Part shown: positions 41,746 through 49,889 of the stretch, in pieces | Position numbering within the stretch: the stretch's first letter is position 1 | Layout of the letters: the number at the start of each line of letters is the position of its first letter | Assembly: GCF_001263175.1 (NCBI RefSeq) | Contig: NZ_CP012332.1 | Coordinates: 242,001 to 306,000 of the forward strand | Reading direction: 5' to 3' | From: Vulgatibacter incomptus | GTDB lineage: Bacteria; Myxococcota; Myxococcia; Myxococcales; Vulgatibacteraceae | Length of the DNA stretch: 64,000 nt | Translations under genes and position numbers: made by a program | The notes under the pieces: model-generated | What the model was told of the DNA's origin: nothing | The model's input: only the letters and a program-made list of their open reading frames with translations | The model's database searches: none

Positions 41746-42680
41746 TGGTTCCCTTTGCCGTGCGCCTTCGCGCCCACGCCGCCGGGCTGGAGGCAGAGGC
41801 CTCCCGTGTCCTCGGCGGCGGCAGGTCCGCGGAGGATCTCCTCGCCCTGGCCGGCGGCCCGCTGCCCCTCATCGCCGCAGCGGCCTCCGCCGTCGCGCCC
41901 CGCGAGGCGTCGGTGGTGGGCCTCCTCCCTGTCGAGCTGGTCGGGGACGCCGACGCCGTGGCCCGCCGTGCCCTCGCGCACCGGGCAGCCGCCGAGGCGG
42001 AGGTCCTGGAGCTCTCGGCCGGAGAGGGCTGCACCGTCGACACCGCGTGCCAGGCGGTGAAGGCGCTCCTCGCGAACCTCCGCGGCGCCACCGCGCGCAT
42101 CGACGAGGCCTCGCTTCGCGCCCTGGCCTCCGCTTCCGGGATCACGGAAGGGGAGGCGGCCTCGCGGCTCGCCGAAGCAGGCGTCGCCGAGCTCGTTGCG
42201 GTCTCGCCAGGCGACGCGCCGACGGTGAACGGCCTGGCGGTCCGCTTGCTCGTCGTCGTCCCTGCCCGTATCGATCTCGACTTCGTCGCCGCGCTCCTGG
42301 GCCGCCGGCCCGGCCCCCTGGCGATGGTGGCTGGAGCGGACACCACGGGTGTGATGCTCCTTCGCGCCGTGGCGATCGCGCGCCTCGCCGGCCACGGGCC
42401 TATCGCCGTCGGCGGCAAGGACGAGCTCAAGGGCCCCGACGCCTGCCTGGCCTTCGGCGCCGATCGCCTCGAGGCGGAGCTGGATCCGCCGGGCTCGATG
42501 GGCTCGCGCACGCGCTCCTACGGGGAGGCCGCCGTCCGCGGCGCCCAGCTCGTCCTCGCCGCTCCCCGCCGCCGAGCCGCTGCGGGCAAGAAGATCGCCC
42601 ACATCCTCGACGAGCAGGTCGATCCTTCGCTCCTGCCCGGCGGCGACGCGCTCGCCGTCCCCCTGGAGGTCCGTTCGTAA
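41745..42680 (+). CDS. MqnC/MqnE-like protein lacking the radical-SAM cysteine motif (unrecognised family)
   Basis: The protein has 311 residues and I cannot assign it to a named family. Read against the fused MqnC nearby, several parts line up. SRVLGGGRSAEDLLALAGGP resembles the N-terminal helix with SRAAAGKRISIAES. Residues 98-150 (TVDTACQAVKALLANLR, IDEASLRALASASG, RLAEAGVAEL) resemble the MqnC barrel stretch, and 200-240 (LLRAVAIARLAGHG, ACLAFGADRLE) its C-terminal domain. Its only cysteines are 96, 102 and 234, so no CX3CX2C cluster site exists. It may be a pseudoenzyme partner. AGGAGAAGG precedes the ATG at 41745, which overlaps the ubiX stop. Its own stop overlaps mqnE (TAATG). Confidence 0.75.
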   Translation: MVPFAVRLRAHAAGLEAEASRVLGGGRSAEDLLALAGGPLPLIAAAASAVAPREASVVGLLPVELVGDADAVARRALAHRAAAEAEVLELSAGEGCTVDTACQAVKALLANLRGATARIDEASLRALASASGITEGEAASRLAEAGVAELVAVSPGDAPTVNGLAVRLLVVVPARIDLDFVAALLGRRPGPLAMVAGADTTGVMLLRAVAIARLAGHGPIAVGGKDELKGPDACLAFGADRLEAELDPPGSMGSRTRSYGEAAVRGAQLVLAAPRRRAAAGKKIAHILDEQVDPSLLPGGDALAVPLEVRS

Positions 42681-43798
42681 TGGAAGCCACCCTCGAGATC
42701 CGCAAGCCGTCGCCGCCGCCGTCCCTCGCCCGCATTGCGGAGAAGGTCCGGGAGGGCGTCCGCCTCGACGAGGCCGAGGCGGTGGAGGTCTTCCGGAGCC
42801 GCGACCTCCTGCAGCTCGGCCAGCTCGCGAACCTCATCCGCGAGCGCCTGCACGGCGACAGGACCTACTACAACAAGAACTTCCACCTGAACCTCACCAA
42901 CGTCTGCGAGGCCTCCTGCCGCTTCTGCGCCTTCGCGCGGCTGGAGGAGGGGATGCCCCTCGCCAAGACGTTCACGGTCGAGGAGGCGGTGGCCTTCGTG
43001 AAGGAGCAGCTCCCGAACGGCCCCACCGAGGTGCACATGGTCAACGGCCTGCACCCGGGCCTGCCCTTCGAGTACTACGAGGAGGCCCTGCGGGCGGTGA
43101 AGGCGACCGCGCCGGAGCTCCACATTAAGGGCTTCACCGCGGTGGAGATCCACTACTACGCGGGCAAGTACGGCATGAGCTACGAGGAGGTGATCAAGCG
43201 CCTCGTGGCGGCGGGTCTCGGCTCCATTCCCGGCGGCGGCGCGGAGATCTTCGCCCCGCGGGTGCGCAAGAAGATCTGCAAGGACAAGGCGAACGCCGAA
43301 GAGTGGCTCGAGATCCACCGGATCGCCCATCGACTCGGTGTGAAGACCAACTGCACGATGCTCTACGGCACGGTGGAGACCGCCGAGGAGCGCGCGGATC
43401 ACGTGCTGCAGCTGCGGGCGCTCCAGGACGAGACGGGCGGCTTCCAGGCCTTCATCCCGCTCGCCTTCCACAACGAGAACTCGCCGCTCCAGCGACTGCC
43501 GGAGCCCACGGGCTTCGACAACCTGCTGGTCTACGCCCAGAGCCGCATCGTCCTCGACAACATCCCGCACCTGAAGGCCTATTGGGTGCAGGTGGGCGAG
43601 AAGCTCGCTCAGGTGGCGCAGTCCTTCGGCGTGAACGACCTCGACGGCACCGTGGTCTCCGAGAAGATCTACAAGATGGCCGGCGCGGTGACGCCGAACC
43701 TCCTCTCGGTCGGCGACCTCTGCCATCTGATCCGCGAGGCGGGCCGCACGCCCGTCGAGCGCGACACCGTCTACAACGTGGTGGGGATGCCGCTGTGA
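42680..43798 (+). CDS. mqnE: Aminofutalosine synthase MqnE (radical SAM)
   Basis: This 372-residue radical-SAM enzyme joins MqnA product 3-(1-carboxyvinyl)oxybenzoate with SAM to give 6-amino-6-deoxyfutalosine. The cluster cysteines are C76, C80 and C83 in LTNVCEASCRFCAFARLEEG. PNGPTEVHMVNGLHPGLPFEYY, SIPGGGAEIFAPRVRKKIC, TMLYGTVET and VNDLDGTVV follow. The SRFCAF-then-RLEEGMP type and the PNGPTEVHMVNG stretch fit MqnE better than MqnC. It starts at ATG 42680, inside the stop of the preceding gene, and ends overlapping mqnA-mqnC (GTGA). Confidence 0.9.
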   Translation: MEATLEIRKPSPPPSLARIAEKVREGVRLDEAEAVEVFRSRDLLQLGQLANLIRERLHGDRTYYNKNFHLNLTNVCEASCRFCAFARLEEGMPLAKTFTVEEAVAFVKEQLPNGPTEVHMVNGLHPGLPFEYYEEALRAVKATAPELHIKGFTAVEIHYYAGKYGMSYEEVIKRLVAAGLGSIPGGGAEIFAPRVRKKICKDKANAEEWLEIHRIAHRLGVKTNCTMLYGTVETAEERADHVLQLRALQDETGGFQAFIPLAFHNENSPLQRLPEPTGFDNLLVYAQSRIVLDNIPHLKAYWVQVGEKLAQVAQSFGVNDLDGTVVSEKIYKMAGAVTPNLLSVGDLCHLIREAGRTPVERDTVYNVVGMPL

Positions 43799-45678
43799 GC
43801 AGGCCGGTTCGCATCGCGGCGTCGAGTTACTTGAACTCGCGGCCGCTCCTCTACGGCCTCGGCCGCGGCCCGGCCCGCGAGCGGATCCAGATCGAGCACG
43901 CGCCGCCTTCGGAGTGCGCCCGCCGCCTCGCGGAAGGCGAGGTCGACGTCGGGCTCCTCCCCGTCGCCGCGATCGCGCAGCTCGGCCTCTACGCGCTGCC
44001 CGTTGGCTGCGTGTCGGCGAAGGGCCGCGTGGAGAGCATCCTGCTCGTCGGCGAGACGCCGATCGACACCTGGCACACCGTCTCGCTCGATCGCTCCAGC
44101 CGTTCCTCCGCGACCCTGGCGCGGCTGCTCCTCGCCGCCCGCGGAAAGACGGATCTCCGCTACGAGGTGCGCGATCCCTACGAGGCCGCCGAAACGGTGG
44201 GCATCGGACGCGGCGCGCTGCTCATCGGCGACGCCGCCCTCGAGCTGCAGGGCCGCTTCCCCTACCGCTACGACCTCGGCGAGATGTGGAACGCCTGGAC
44301 CGGCTTCCCCCTCGTCACGGCGCTGTGGGCGGTGCGGGAGCCCACCGTGGATCCGGTGATCCTCGCCGACCTCCAGGAGGCGGTGGAGGCGGGGAAGGGG
44401 GCCTTCGACCAGCTCGCGCTCGCCCACGCGGTGGAGATGGGCGAGGCGGATCCCGAGCCCTACCGGCGTTACCTCTCGGAGTCGCTGGCCTTCGATCTGG
44501 GCCGCAGGGAGCGCGCGGGCCTCGCGGAGTACCTGCGCCGCGCCAACGCGGCGGGCCTGCTCCCGCCCGAGATCCACTTCGCGTCGCCGATGCCCAACCG
44601 GGCGCTCCAGCGCGCGGGGATCGAGGCGATCCTGAGCCGCGCCGCCGCCGGCAAGCGGATCTCGATCGCCGAGTCCGCGAGGCTCCTCGACGAGGCGCCG
44701 CTGGCCGAGCTCGGCGCGGCTGCCGACGAGCGCCGCCGGCAGCTCCACCCGGACGGCCACGTCACCTACATCGTCGAGCGCAACGTCAACTACACCAACG
44801 TCTGCACCACGGCGTGCCGCTTCTGCGCCTTCTTCCGGGCTCCGGGGAAGGACGGCGGCTACACGCTCTCGTGGGACGAGATCGGCGCGAAGCTCGAGGC
44901 GCTGAAGGCGGCGGGCGGCGTCCAGGTGCTCCTGCAGGGCGGCATCAACCCGGAGCTGCGCCTGCCGTACTACGAGGAGCTCGTCCGCTTCATCAAGGGC
45001 CACGGCCTGCGGCTGAACGGCTTCTCGCCAGAGGAGATCCACTGCCTGGCGGAGCTCGAGGGCACCAGCGTCGAGGCGATCCTGGTCCGGCTCAAGGACG
45101 CCGGCCTCGACTCCGTCCCCGGCGGCGGGGCCGAGGTGCTGGTCGATCGGGTGCGATCGCGGATCGCCCGGAAGAAGGCGACAAGCGCCGAGTGGCTCGA
45201 GGTGATGCGGATCGCCCACCGCCTCGGTATGAGGGCGTCGGCCACGCTGATGTACGGCGTCGGCGAGACCTCGTTCGAGCGCGCGCTCCACCTCTCGAAG
45301 CTGCGCGATCTCCAGGACGAGACGGGCGGTTTCACGGCCTTCATCTGCTGGCCCTACCAGGACGGCGGCCTCAAGCTCCGCGGCGACCAGGAGGGCGCCG
45401 GCGAGTACCTGCGCATGCTCGCGGTCTCGCGGCTCACCCTCGACAACTTCGAGAACCTGCAGGCCTCGTGGCCGACGATGGGCCCCACCGTGGGCCAGGC
45501 GGCGCTCCACTTCGGCGCCAACGACTTCGGCCAGGTGATGTTCGAGGAGAACGTGGTCTCCGCGGCGGGATCGGTGTTCTCGATGAACTCCGCCGGGATC
45601 GAGCGGCACATCCGCGACGCGGGCTTCGTGCCCGTCCGGCGCAACGGCCTCTATGGCCGGCTGGAGGACGCGGCGTGA
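43795..45678 (+). CDS. Fused chorismate dehydratase MqnA - cyclic dehypoxanthinyl futalosine synthase MqnC
   Basis: A single 627-residue frame starts at GTG 43795. Residues 1 to about 262 are MqnA (VRIAASSYLNSRPLLYGL, GEVDVGLLPVAAIAQ, SRSSATLARLLL, LIGDAALELQ, DLGEMWNAWTGFPLVTALWAV), which removes water from chorismate. Residues from about 266 are MqnC (YIVERNVNYTNVCTTACRFCAFFR with C337, C341, C344; LLQGGINPELRLPYYEELVRFIK; SVPGGGAEVL; FGANDFGQVMFEENVVSAAG), which cyclises dehypoxanthinyl futalosine. The two enzymes are normally separate and non-consecutive in the pathway. An internal ATG at 44590 lies at the junction but lacks a good ribosome site. Confidence 0.88.
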   Translation: MSRPVRIAASSYLNSRPLLYGLGRGPARERIQIEHAPPSECARRLAEGEVDVGLLPVAAIAQLGLYALPVGCVSAKGRVESILLVGETPIDTWHTVSLDRSSRSSATLARLLLAARGKTDLRYEVRDPYEAAETVGIGRGALLIGDAALELQGRFPYRYDLGEMWNAWTGFPLVTALWAVREPTVDPVILADLQEAVEAGKGAFDQLALAHAVEMGEADPEPYRRYLSESLAFDLGRRERAGLAEYLRRANAAGLLPPEIHFASPMPNRALQRAGIEAILSRAAAGKRISIAESARLLDEAPLAELGAAADERRRQLHPDGHVTYIVERNVNYTNVCTTACRFCAFFRAPGKDGGYTLSWDEIGAKLEALKAAGGVQVLLQGGINPELRLPYYEELVRFIKGHGLRLNGFSPEEIHCLAELEGTSVEAILVRLKDAGLDSVPGGGAEVLVDRVRSRIARKKATSAEWLEVMRIAHRLGMRASATLMYGVGETSFERALHLSKLRDLQDETGGFTAFICWPYQDGGLKLRGDQEGAGEYLRMLAVSRLTLDNFENLQASWPTMGPTVGQAALHFGANDFGQVMFEENVVSAAGSVFSMNSAGIERHIRDAGFVPVRRNGLYGRLEDAA

Positions 45679-46973
45679 GCCTCGATCGCGCGAGGCTCCT
45701 CGTCGGCGACGCGCTCTGGTCCCCTGGCACGGGCCTCGTGGAGCCGCAGGGGTCTGGGGGGTGCGGCGCCGCCGCCGTTCTGGACCGCGACGGGAACGTC
45801 CTCGAGCTGGGTTCGGCCCGTGAGCTCGCCGAGCGGCACCCCGAGCTTCCTCGGGACGAGGGGCGCGGGCTGCTCCTTCCCGGCCTCGTGGACTGCCACG
45901 CGCACCTGGAGTGTGCGGCCCTCGAGGGCAAGGTGCCCGGCGGCGACGGCCTCTCGGCCTGGGTCTCGCGGCTCCTGCGCGTGCGCGCCGGGATCTCCCG
46001 CGACGCACTCACGGAGGCGGCGCGGCTCGCCGCCAAGGGGATGCGCGAGCTGGGGACTGTGGCCGTCGGCGACGTCTGCACGCTGCTCGCCACCGCGGGA
46101 ATCCTCGCGGAGGCCGACCTCCTCGGGAGCTCGTTCCTGGAGGTCGTGGGCGCCAACGAAGAGGACTCGATCCGCGCCCTCGAGGACGCCCGCGCACGGG
46201 AGGCATCGAATCCGGGGACCGATCGAGTCGCGGTGCGCCTCGTTCCCCACTCGGCCCACGGCACGACCGCCAGCGCGCTCCGGGCTCTCGCCGGACCGTC
46301 AGACGTCTCGGCGAGCGTGGACATGGCCGACGAGGCGATCGCCCTCGAGAATCCCGGCCTCTACGCCGCCGGGCTGGCCCTGGCGGGCGAGGGGGCCGTC
46401 GACGTCGAGGCGGGCCTCGCGACCGGATGGGGCGCTTGCGACGTCCCGGGCGTGCGCAGCATCCACGTGGACGAGCACGCGGACGAGCGGGAGTGGATGA
46501 CCTCGGGGACGGGGCCCTTCGCCGCCTTCCTCTCGGGCAAGGGCGCGACGTCTCCCCGCCTCTCGTCCGTGCCCTACCTCGACTCCCTCGGCGCGCTCGG
46601 CAGCGAGACCCTGCTCGTGCACATGGTGCTGGCTTCGCCGGACGAGCTCGAGCTGGCGCGGTCGAGGGGGGCGACGGCGGTGCTCTGCCCCCGCAGCAAC
46701 CTGCACATCGGCGGCAGGCTCCCGGACCTGCGCGCGATCCGCGCGGCGGGGGTTCCCTACGCGCTGGGCACCGACTCGCTCGCGTCCACGCCCGATCACG
46801 ATCTCCTGGGCGAGGTTCGTGCGCTCGCCAAGGCCTTCCCCGAGATCCCGCTCGGCGAGCTCCTCGCTGCCGCCACCACCGGTGGCGCCGCGGCGCTGGG
46901 TCTCCGCAGCCACCCCTGGGTGCGGATCGCCAAGGAGCGCATCCCCGAGCTCTTCGAGAGGCGCGCGCCATGA
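45675..46973 (+). CDS. Amidohydrolase, probable aminodeoxyfutalosine deaminase
   Basis: This 432-residue metal-dependent amidohydrolase has the start motif LLLPGLVDCHAHLECAAL (HxH metal ligands), VVGANEEDSI, VRLVPHSAHGTTASALRAL, IHVDEHADEREWM, VHMVLASPDELELARSRGATAVLCPRSNLHIG and GTDSLASTPDHDLL. In futalosine clusters such enzymes deaminate 6-amino-6-deoxyfutalosine to futalosine before MqnB. That role is inferred from context and from the cluster's use of MqnE. GTG 45675 overlaps the upstream stop, and an 18-codon micro-frame continues at the end. Confidence 0.82.
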   Translation: MSLDRARLLVGDALWSPGTGLVEPQGSGGCGAAAVLDRDGNVLELGSARELAERHPELPRDEGRGLLLPGLVDCHAHLECAALEGKVPGGDGLSAWVSRLLRVRAGISRDALTEAARLAAKGMRELGTVAVGDVCTLLATAGILAEADLLGSSFLEVVGANEEDSIRALEDARAREASNPGTDRVAVRLVPHSAHGTTASALRALAGPSDVSASVDMADEAIALENPGLYAAGLALAGEGAVDVEAGLATGWGACDVPGVRSIHVDEHADEREWMTSGTGPFAAFLSGKGATSPRLSSVPYLDSLGALGSETLLVHMVLASPDELELARSRGATAVLCPRSNLHIGGRLPDLRAIRAAGVPYALGTDSLASTPDHDLLGEVRALAKAFPEIPLGELLAAATTGGAAALGLRSHPWVRIAKERIPELFERRAP

Positions 46974-47026
46974 AGCGTGTCTCGTTGCTCGGCACGGGTT
47001 CCCTTTACCCCCGGGGGCGCCGATGA
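46970..47026 (+). CDS. 18-residue micro-frame linking the amidohydrolase gene and mqnP
   Basis: An ATG at 46970 overlaps the amidohydrolase stop as ATGA. Its 18 sense codons (MKRVSLLGTGSLYPRGRR) end in a TGA at 47024-47026 that overlaps the mqnP ATG (ATGA). The micro-frame exactly bridges the 49-base gap. It could pass ribosomes from one gene to the next, or be a chance or vestigial frame. No ribosome site or homology supports a functional peptide. Confidence 0.35.
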   Translation: MKRVSLLGTGSLYPRGRR

Positions 47027-47883
47027 GCGCGATGGTCCTCGAGCTGGGGCGGCTCGTCCGCTTCTCCCACACCGTCTTCTCCGTGCCCTTCGCCGTCGCG
47101 GCGGCGGCGGTGGCGTCGGTCGATCACCCCATCACCCTGCGTGTCGCACTCCTGGTGTTGATCTGTGTCACAGGCGCGCGCACGGCGGCGATGGGCTACA
47201 ACCGGATCGCCGACCGCGAGATCGACGCGAAGAACCCGCGCACCGCGAAGCGGGAGCTGCCCAAGGGCGCCGTCTCGATTCGCGCCGCCGGGCTCCTCAC
47301 CGCGGTCTCCGGCGCCGCCTTCCTCGGCGCGGCCTTCCTGATCTCGCCCCTCACGGGTGTCCTCGCCGTGGTGGCGCTCCCGCTGGCCCTGGGCTATAGC
47401 CTCGCCAAGCGCTTCACCTGGCTCTGCCACTTCTGGCTCGGGGTCGTCCTCGCCCTCGCGCCCATCGGCGCCTGGGTCGCGGTGGCCGGGCGCTTCGACG
47501 CCTTCCCGATCCTCCTCGGCGCCGGCGTGCTCTGCTGGATCGGCGGGTTCGACATCGTCTACGCCCTCGCCGACATGGACTTCGACAGGCGGGAGGGGCT
47601 GCACTCCTTCCCGGCGCGCTTCGGGCCCCGCGTCACGCTGGCGACCTCTGCCGTGCTCCACCTCTTCGCGCCCCTCTTCTTCGTCGCCGCCGGCGTTGCG
47701 TCAGGGCGGGGGCCGAGCTACTTCGCCGGCGTGGCCTGCGCCGCCGCCGCCCTCCTCGCCGGGCAGATCGTCACCCTGCGCGGCGGAAAGGGAGACGCCG
47801 TCTTCAACGCCAACGGTTGGGTCTCCCTCCTCTTCGGCGCCGCCGCCGTGGTGGATGTCGTCCTCAGCGGAGCCGTCGCTTGA
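47023..47883 (+). CDS. mqnP: UbiA-family prenyltransferase MqnP
   Basis: This 286-residue integral membrane prenyltransferase has about eight helices. It contains the two aspartate motifs, AMGYNRIADREIDAKNPRTAKRELPKG (N-x3-D-x3-D) and YALADMDFDRREGLHSFPARFG (D-x3-D type). It would attach the polyprenyl chain to the aromatic ring of the futalosine-derived naphthoate. Position among mqn genes favours MqnP over UbiA or MenA. The ATG at 47023 overlaps the preceding micro-frame, and the stop overlaps the next gene (TTGA). Confidence 0.9.
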   Translation: MSAMVLELGRLVRFSHTVFSVPFAVAAAAVASVDHPITLRVALLVLICVTGARTAAMGYNRIADREIDAKNPRTAKRELPKGAVSIRAAGLLTAVSGAAFLGAAFLISPLTGVLAVVALPLALGYSLAKRFTWLCHFWLGVVLALAPIGAWVAVAGRFDAFPILLGAGVLCWIGGFDIVYALADMDFDRREGLHSFPARFGPRVTLATSAVLHLFAPLFFVAAGVASGRGPSYFAGVACAAAALLAGQIVTLRGGKGDAVFNANGWVSLLFGAAAVVDVVLSGAVA

Positions 47884-48932
47884 TCCTGCTTCTCGAAAAG
47901 AACGCGCCGGAGGGCGCCTCTCGCGACCTCCTGCAGCTCGCCGCGCGCCTGGGCCTTCCGGCCCGGACGATGGGCGGGAGCTGGGGCCGCCAGGCCGTGG
48001 AGGTGGACGATCCCGTCCCCGCCCGGCTGCTGCGCACGCTCCGCGCGGCGCCCCACGTGGAGGAGCTCCTCTCGAGGCCCAGGGCCAACCCCCTGGTCGA
48101 GCTCGAGGGCGACGAGGGCGTCCGCCCGGTGCGGGTCGGCGACCTCGCGATCGGCGGCGGCGACCTCGTGCTCGCCGCGGGCCCCTGCGCCGTGGAGAGC
48201 GAGGATCAGGTGGAGGCGGCGGCCCTCGCTGCGGCGCGGTCCGGAGCCCGGCTCCTCCGCGGCGGCGCGTACAAGCCCCGCACGCGTCCGGGCGACTTCC
48301 AGGGCCTCGGGCTCCAGGCGCTCCGTTGGATGCGCGCAGCCGCCGATCGCCACGGTCTCCTGGTGGTCACCGAGGCCCTCGACCCCGCCTCGTGCGACGA
48401 GGTGGCCGAGTGGGCCGACGTGATCCAGATCGGCGCCCGCACCATGCAGGCGACCTCGCTCCTCAAGGCGGCGGCCCGCTCCGGTCGCCCGGTGCTCCTC
48501 AAGCGCGGCCTCTCCGCCACCTTGGACGAGTGGCTCGGGGCCGCCGAGTACCTCGCCGCCGGCGGCGCGCCGGGCGTGATCCTTTGCGAGCGGGGATCCC
48601 GCTCCTTCGAGACCTCCACGCGCTTCAGCCTGGACGTGGGTGTGATCGCCGCGGCCCGGCTCCGGACCCACCTCCCCATCCTCGCCGATCCCTCGCATCC
48701 TGCCGGGCGGCGCGCGCTGGTGCGGCCCCTGGCCCGCGCCGCCATCGCCGCAGGGGCGGACGGCCTCCTGGTCGAGGCCCATCCGGATCCCTCCTGCGCC
48801 CGCTGCGACGGCCCTCAGGCGCTGCTCCTCGACGAGCTCGAGGACCTGGCCCGCGAGATGGCCGACGTGGGCGCCTCCGTCGGTCGGACCTTCGCCGATC
48901 CCCGCGAGCGGCGGGCGGCCTCCGGCGTCTAG
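47880..48932 (+). CDS. aroF: 3-deoxy-7-phosphoheptulonate (DAHP) synthase, type I beta
   Basis: This 350-residue enzyme condenses phosphoenolpyruvate and erythrose 4-phosphate, the first step to chorismate. An N-terminal ferredoxin-like (ACT-like) domain spans about residues 1-80. The barrel follows with LAAGPCAVESEDQV, LLRGGAYKPRTRPGDFQGLG, VTEALDP, IQIGARTMQ, VLLKRGLSATLDEWL, LCERGSRSFET and ILADPSHPAGRR. The start is a rare TTG at 47880, overlapping the mqnP stop. No in-frame ATG or GTG fits the conserved N-terminus. It sits inside the menaquinone operon and would feed chorismate to MqnA. Confidence 0.9.
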   Translation: MILLLEKNAPEGASRDLLQLAARLGLPARTMGGSWGRQAVEVDDPVPARLLRTLRAAPHVEELLSRPRANPLVELEGDEGVRPVRVGDLAIGGGDLVLAAGPCAVESEDQVEAAALAAARSGARLLRGGAYKPRTRPGDFQGLGLQALRWMRAAADRHGLLVVTEALDPASCDEVAEWADVIQIGARTMQATSLLKAAARSGRPVLLKRGLSATLDEWLGAAEYLAAGGAPGVILCERGSRSFETSTRFSLDVGVIAAARLRTHLPILADPSHPAGRRALVRPLARAAIAAGADGLLVEAHPDPSCARCDGPQALLLDELEDLAREMADVGASVGRTFADPRERRAASGV

Positions 48933-48956
48933 ACACCTCGGAAAGACAGGAACGAC

Positions 48957-49745
48957 ATGCGAACCATCCACCTCGCCTATTCCGACGACGCCGATGACGC
49001 CGCGATGTTCCTCGCCATCGAGCGGGGACACGTCACCGTGCCCGGCGTCCGCTTCGAGCACTTCCGCTCGGACATCCACACCCTGAACGGCCTCGCCTCC
49101 CGCGGTGAGGCCGACGTCTGCGCCGTGAGCGTGGCCCACGTGCCGCGGGTGATGGACCGTTACGACCTCCTGCCCCATGGCGGCAGCGTCGGCCGAGGCT
49201 ACGGCCCTGTGGTCGTGGCATTTACTGAGAGTGCCCCTCTTCGGCGGGTGGGCGTGCCTGGCCTCTCCACCACCGCCGCCGCCGTGCTGCGCCTCGCCGC
49301 ACCGGAGGCGGAGCTCGTGGAGATGGTGGGCGCGTCGCTGGCCGACACGGTCTCCGCCCTTCGCGAGGGGCGGATCGACGCCGCCGTCCTCGTCCACGAG
49401 GGCCGTCTCGTCTACCAGCAGGTCGGCCTGAAGCTCCTCCTCGACCTGGGCGCCTACTGGGAGAAGGAGGCGGGCCTCCCGCTGCCCCTGGGCGCCAACG
49501 TGATCCGCCGCGACCTCGGGCCCGAGCTGGTAGAGGCGCTGATCGCGGCCCTCGGCGAGTCGATCCGCTGGTCCGTCGAGAACCGCGACGTCGTCCTCGA
49601 CGCCCTCGGGGAGCACGGCGCCTCCCGCGGCCTCGACCGCGCCGGCCTCTCGCACTACCTCGACCTCTACGCAAACGACGACACGGTCGGCTACGACGCT
49701 ACCTGCCAAAAGGCGATCGCCGAGCTCCTCCGCCGGATCGCCTGA
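48957..49745 (+). CDS. mqnD: 1,4-dihydroxy-6-naphthoate synthase MqnD
   Basis: This 262-residue protein has a periplasmic-binding-like fold used here as an enzyme. Features are IHLAYSDDADDAAMFLAI at the start, DIHTLNGLASRGEADVCAVSVAH, LLPHGGSVGRGYGPVVVA, LVHEGRLVYQQ and LPLPLGANVIRRDLG, with the conserved catalytic histidine region VAHVPRV. It converts cyclic dehypoxanthinyl futalosine to 1,4-dihydroxy-6-naphthoate. It is the last gene of the block, 24 bases after aroF, with an AAGACAGGAACGAC leader before the ATG. Confidence 0.93.
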   Translation: MRTIHLAYSDDADDAAMFLAIERGHVTVPGVRFEHFRSDIHTLNGLASRGEADVCAVSVAHVPRVMDRYDLLPHGGSVGRGYGPVVVAFTESAPLRRVGVPGLSTTAAAVLRLAAPEAELVEMVGASLADTVSALREGRIDAAVLVHEGRLVYQQVGLKLLLDLGAYWEKEAGLPLPLGANVIRRDLGPELVEALIAALGESIRWSVENRDVVLDALGEHGASRGLDRAGLSHYLDLYANDDTVGYDATCQKAIAELLRRIA

Positions 49746-49815
49746 TCCGGACGCCACGTGGGTGGGCGACCTACCTGGCGGCCCCGTGCCTCGTCGCCAC
49801 CCTGCGGCGCTCTCG

Positions 49816-49847
49816 GAGGACGGGGGCGATACATGAAACCCGTCCTC
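49816..49847 (+). terminator. Hairpin after mqnD
   Basis: GAGGACGGG (49816-49824) pairs perfectly with CCCGTCCTC (49839-49847), loop 14 bases, lying 71 bases beyond the mqnD stop. It may mark the end of the menaquinone transcript or belong to the leader of the gene at 49890. No T-run is present. Confidence 0.4.
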
Positions 49848-49889
49848 GTGCGATGGTAGGATGAACCCTCGCCTGCGGGGAGGGTCGTC

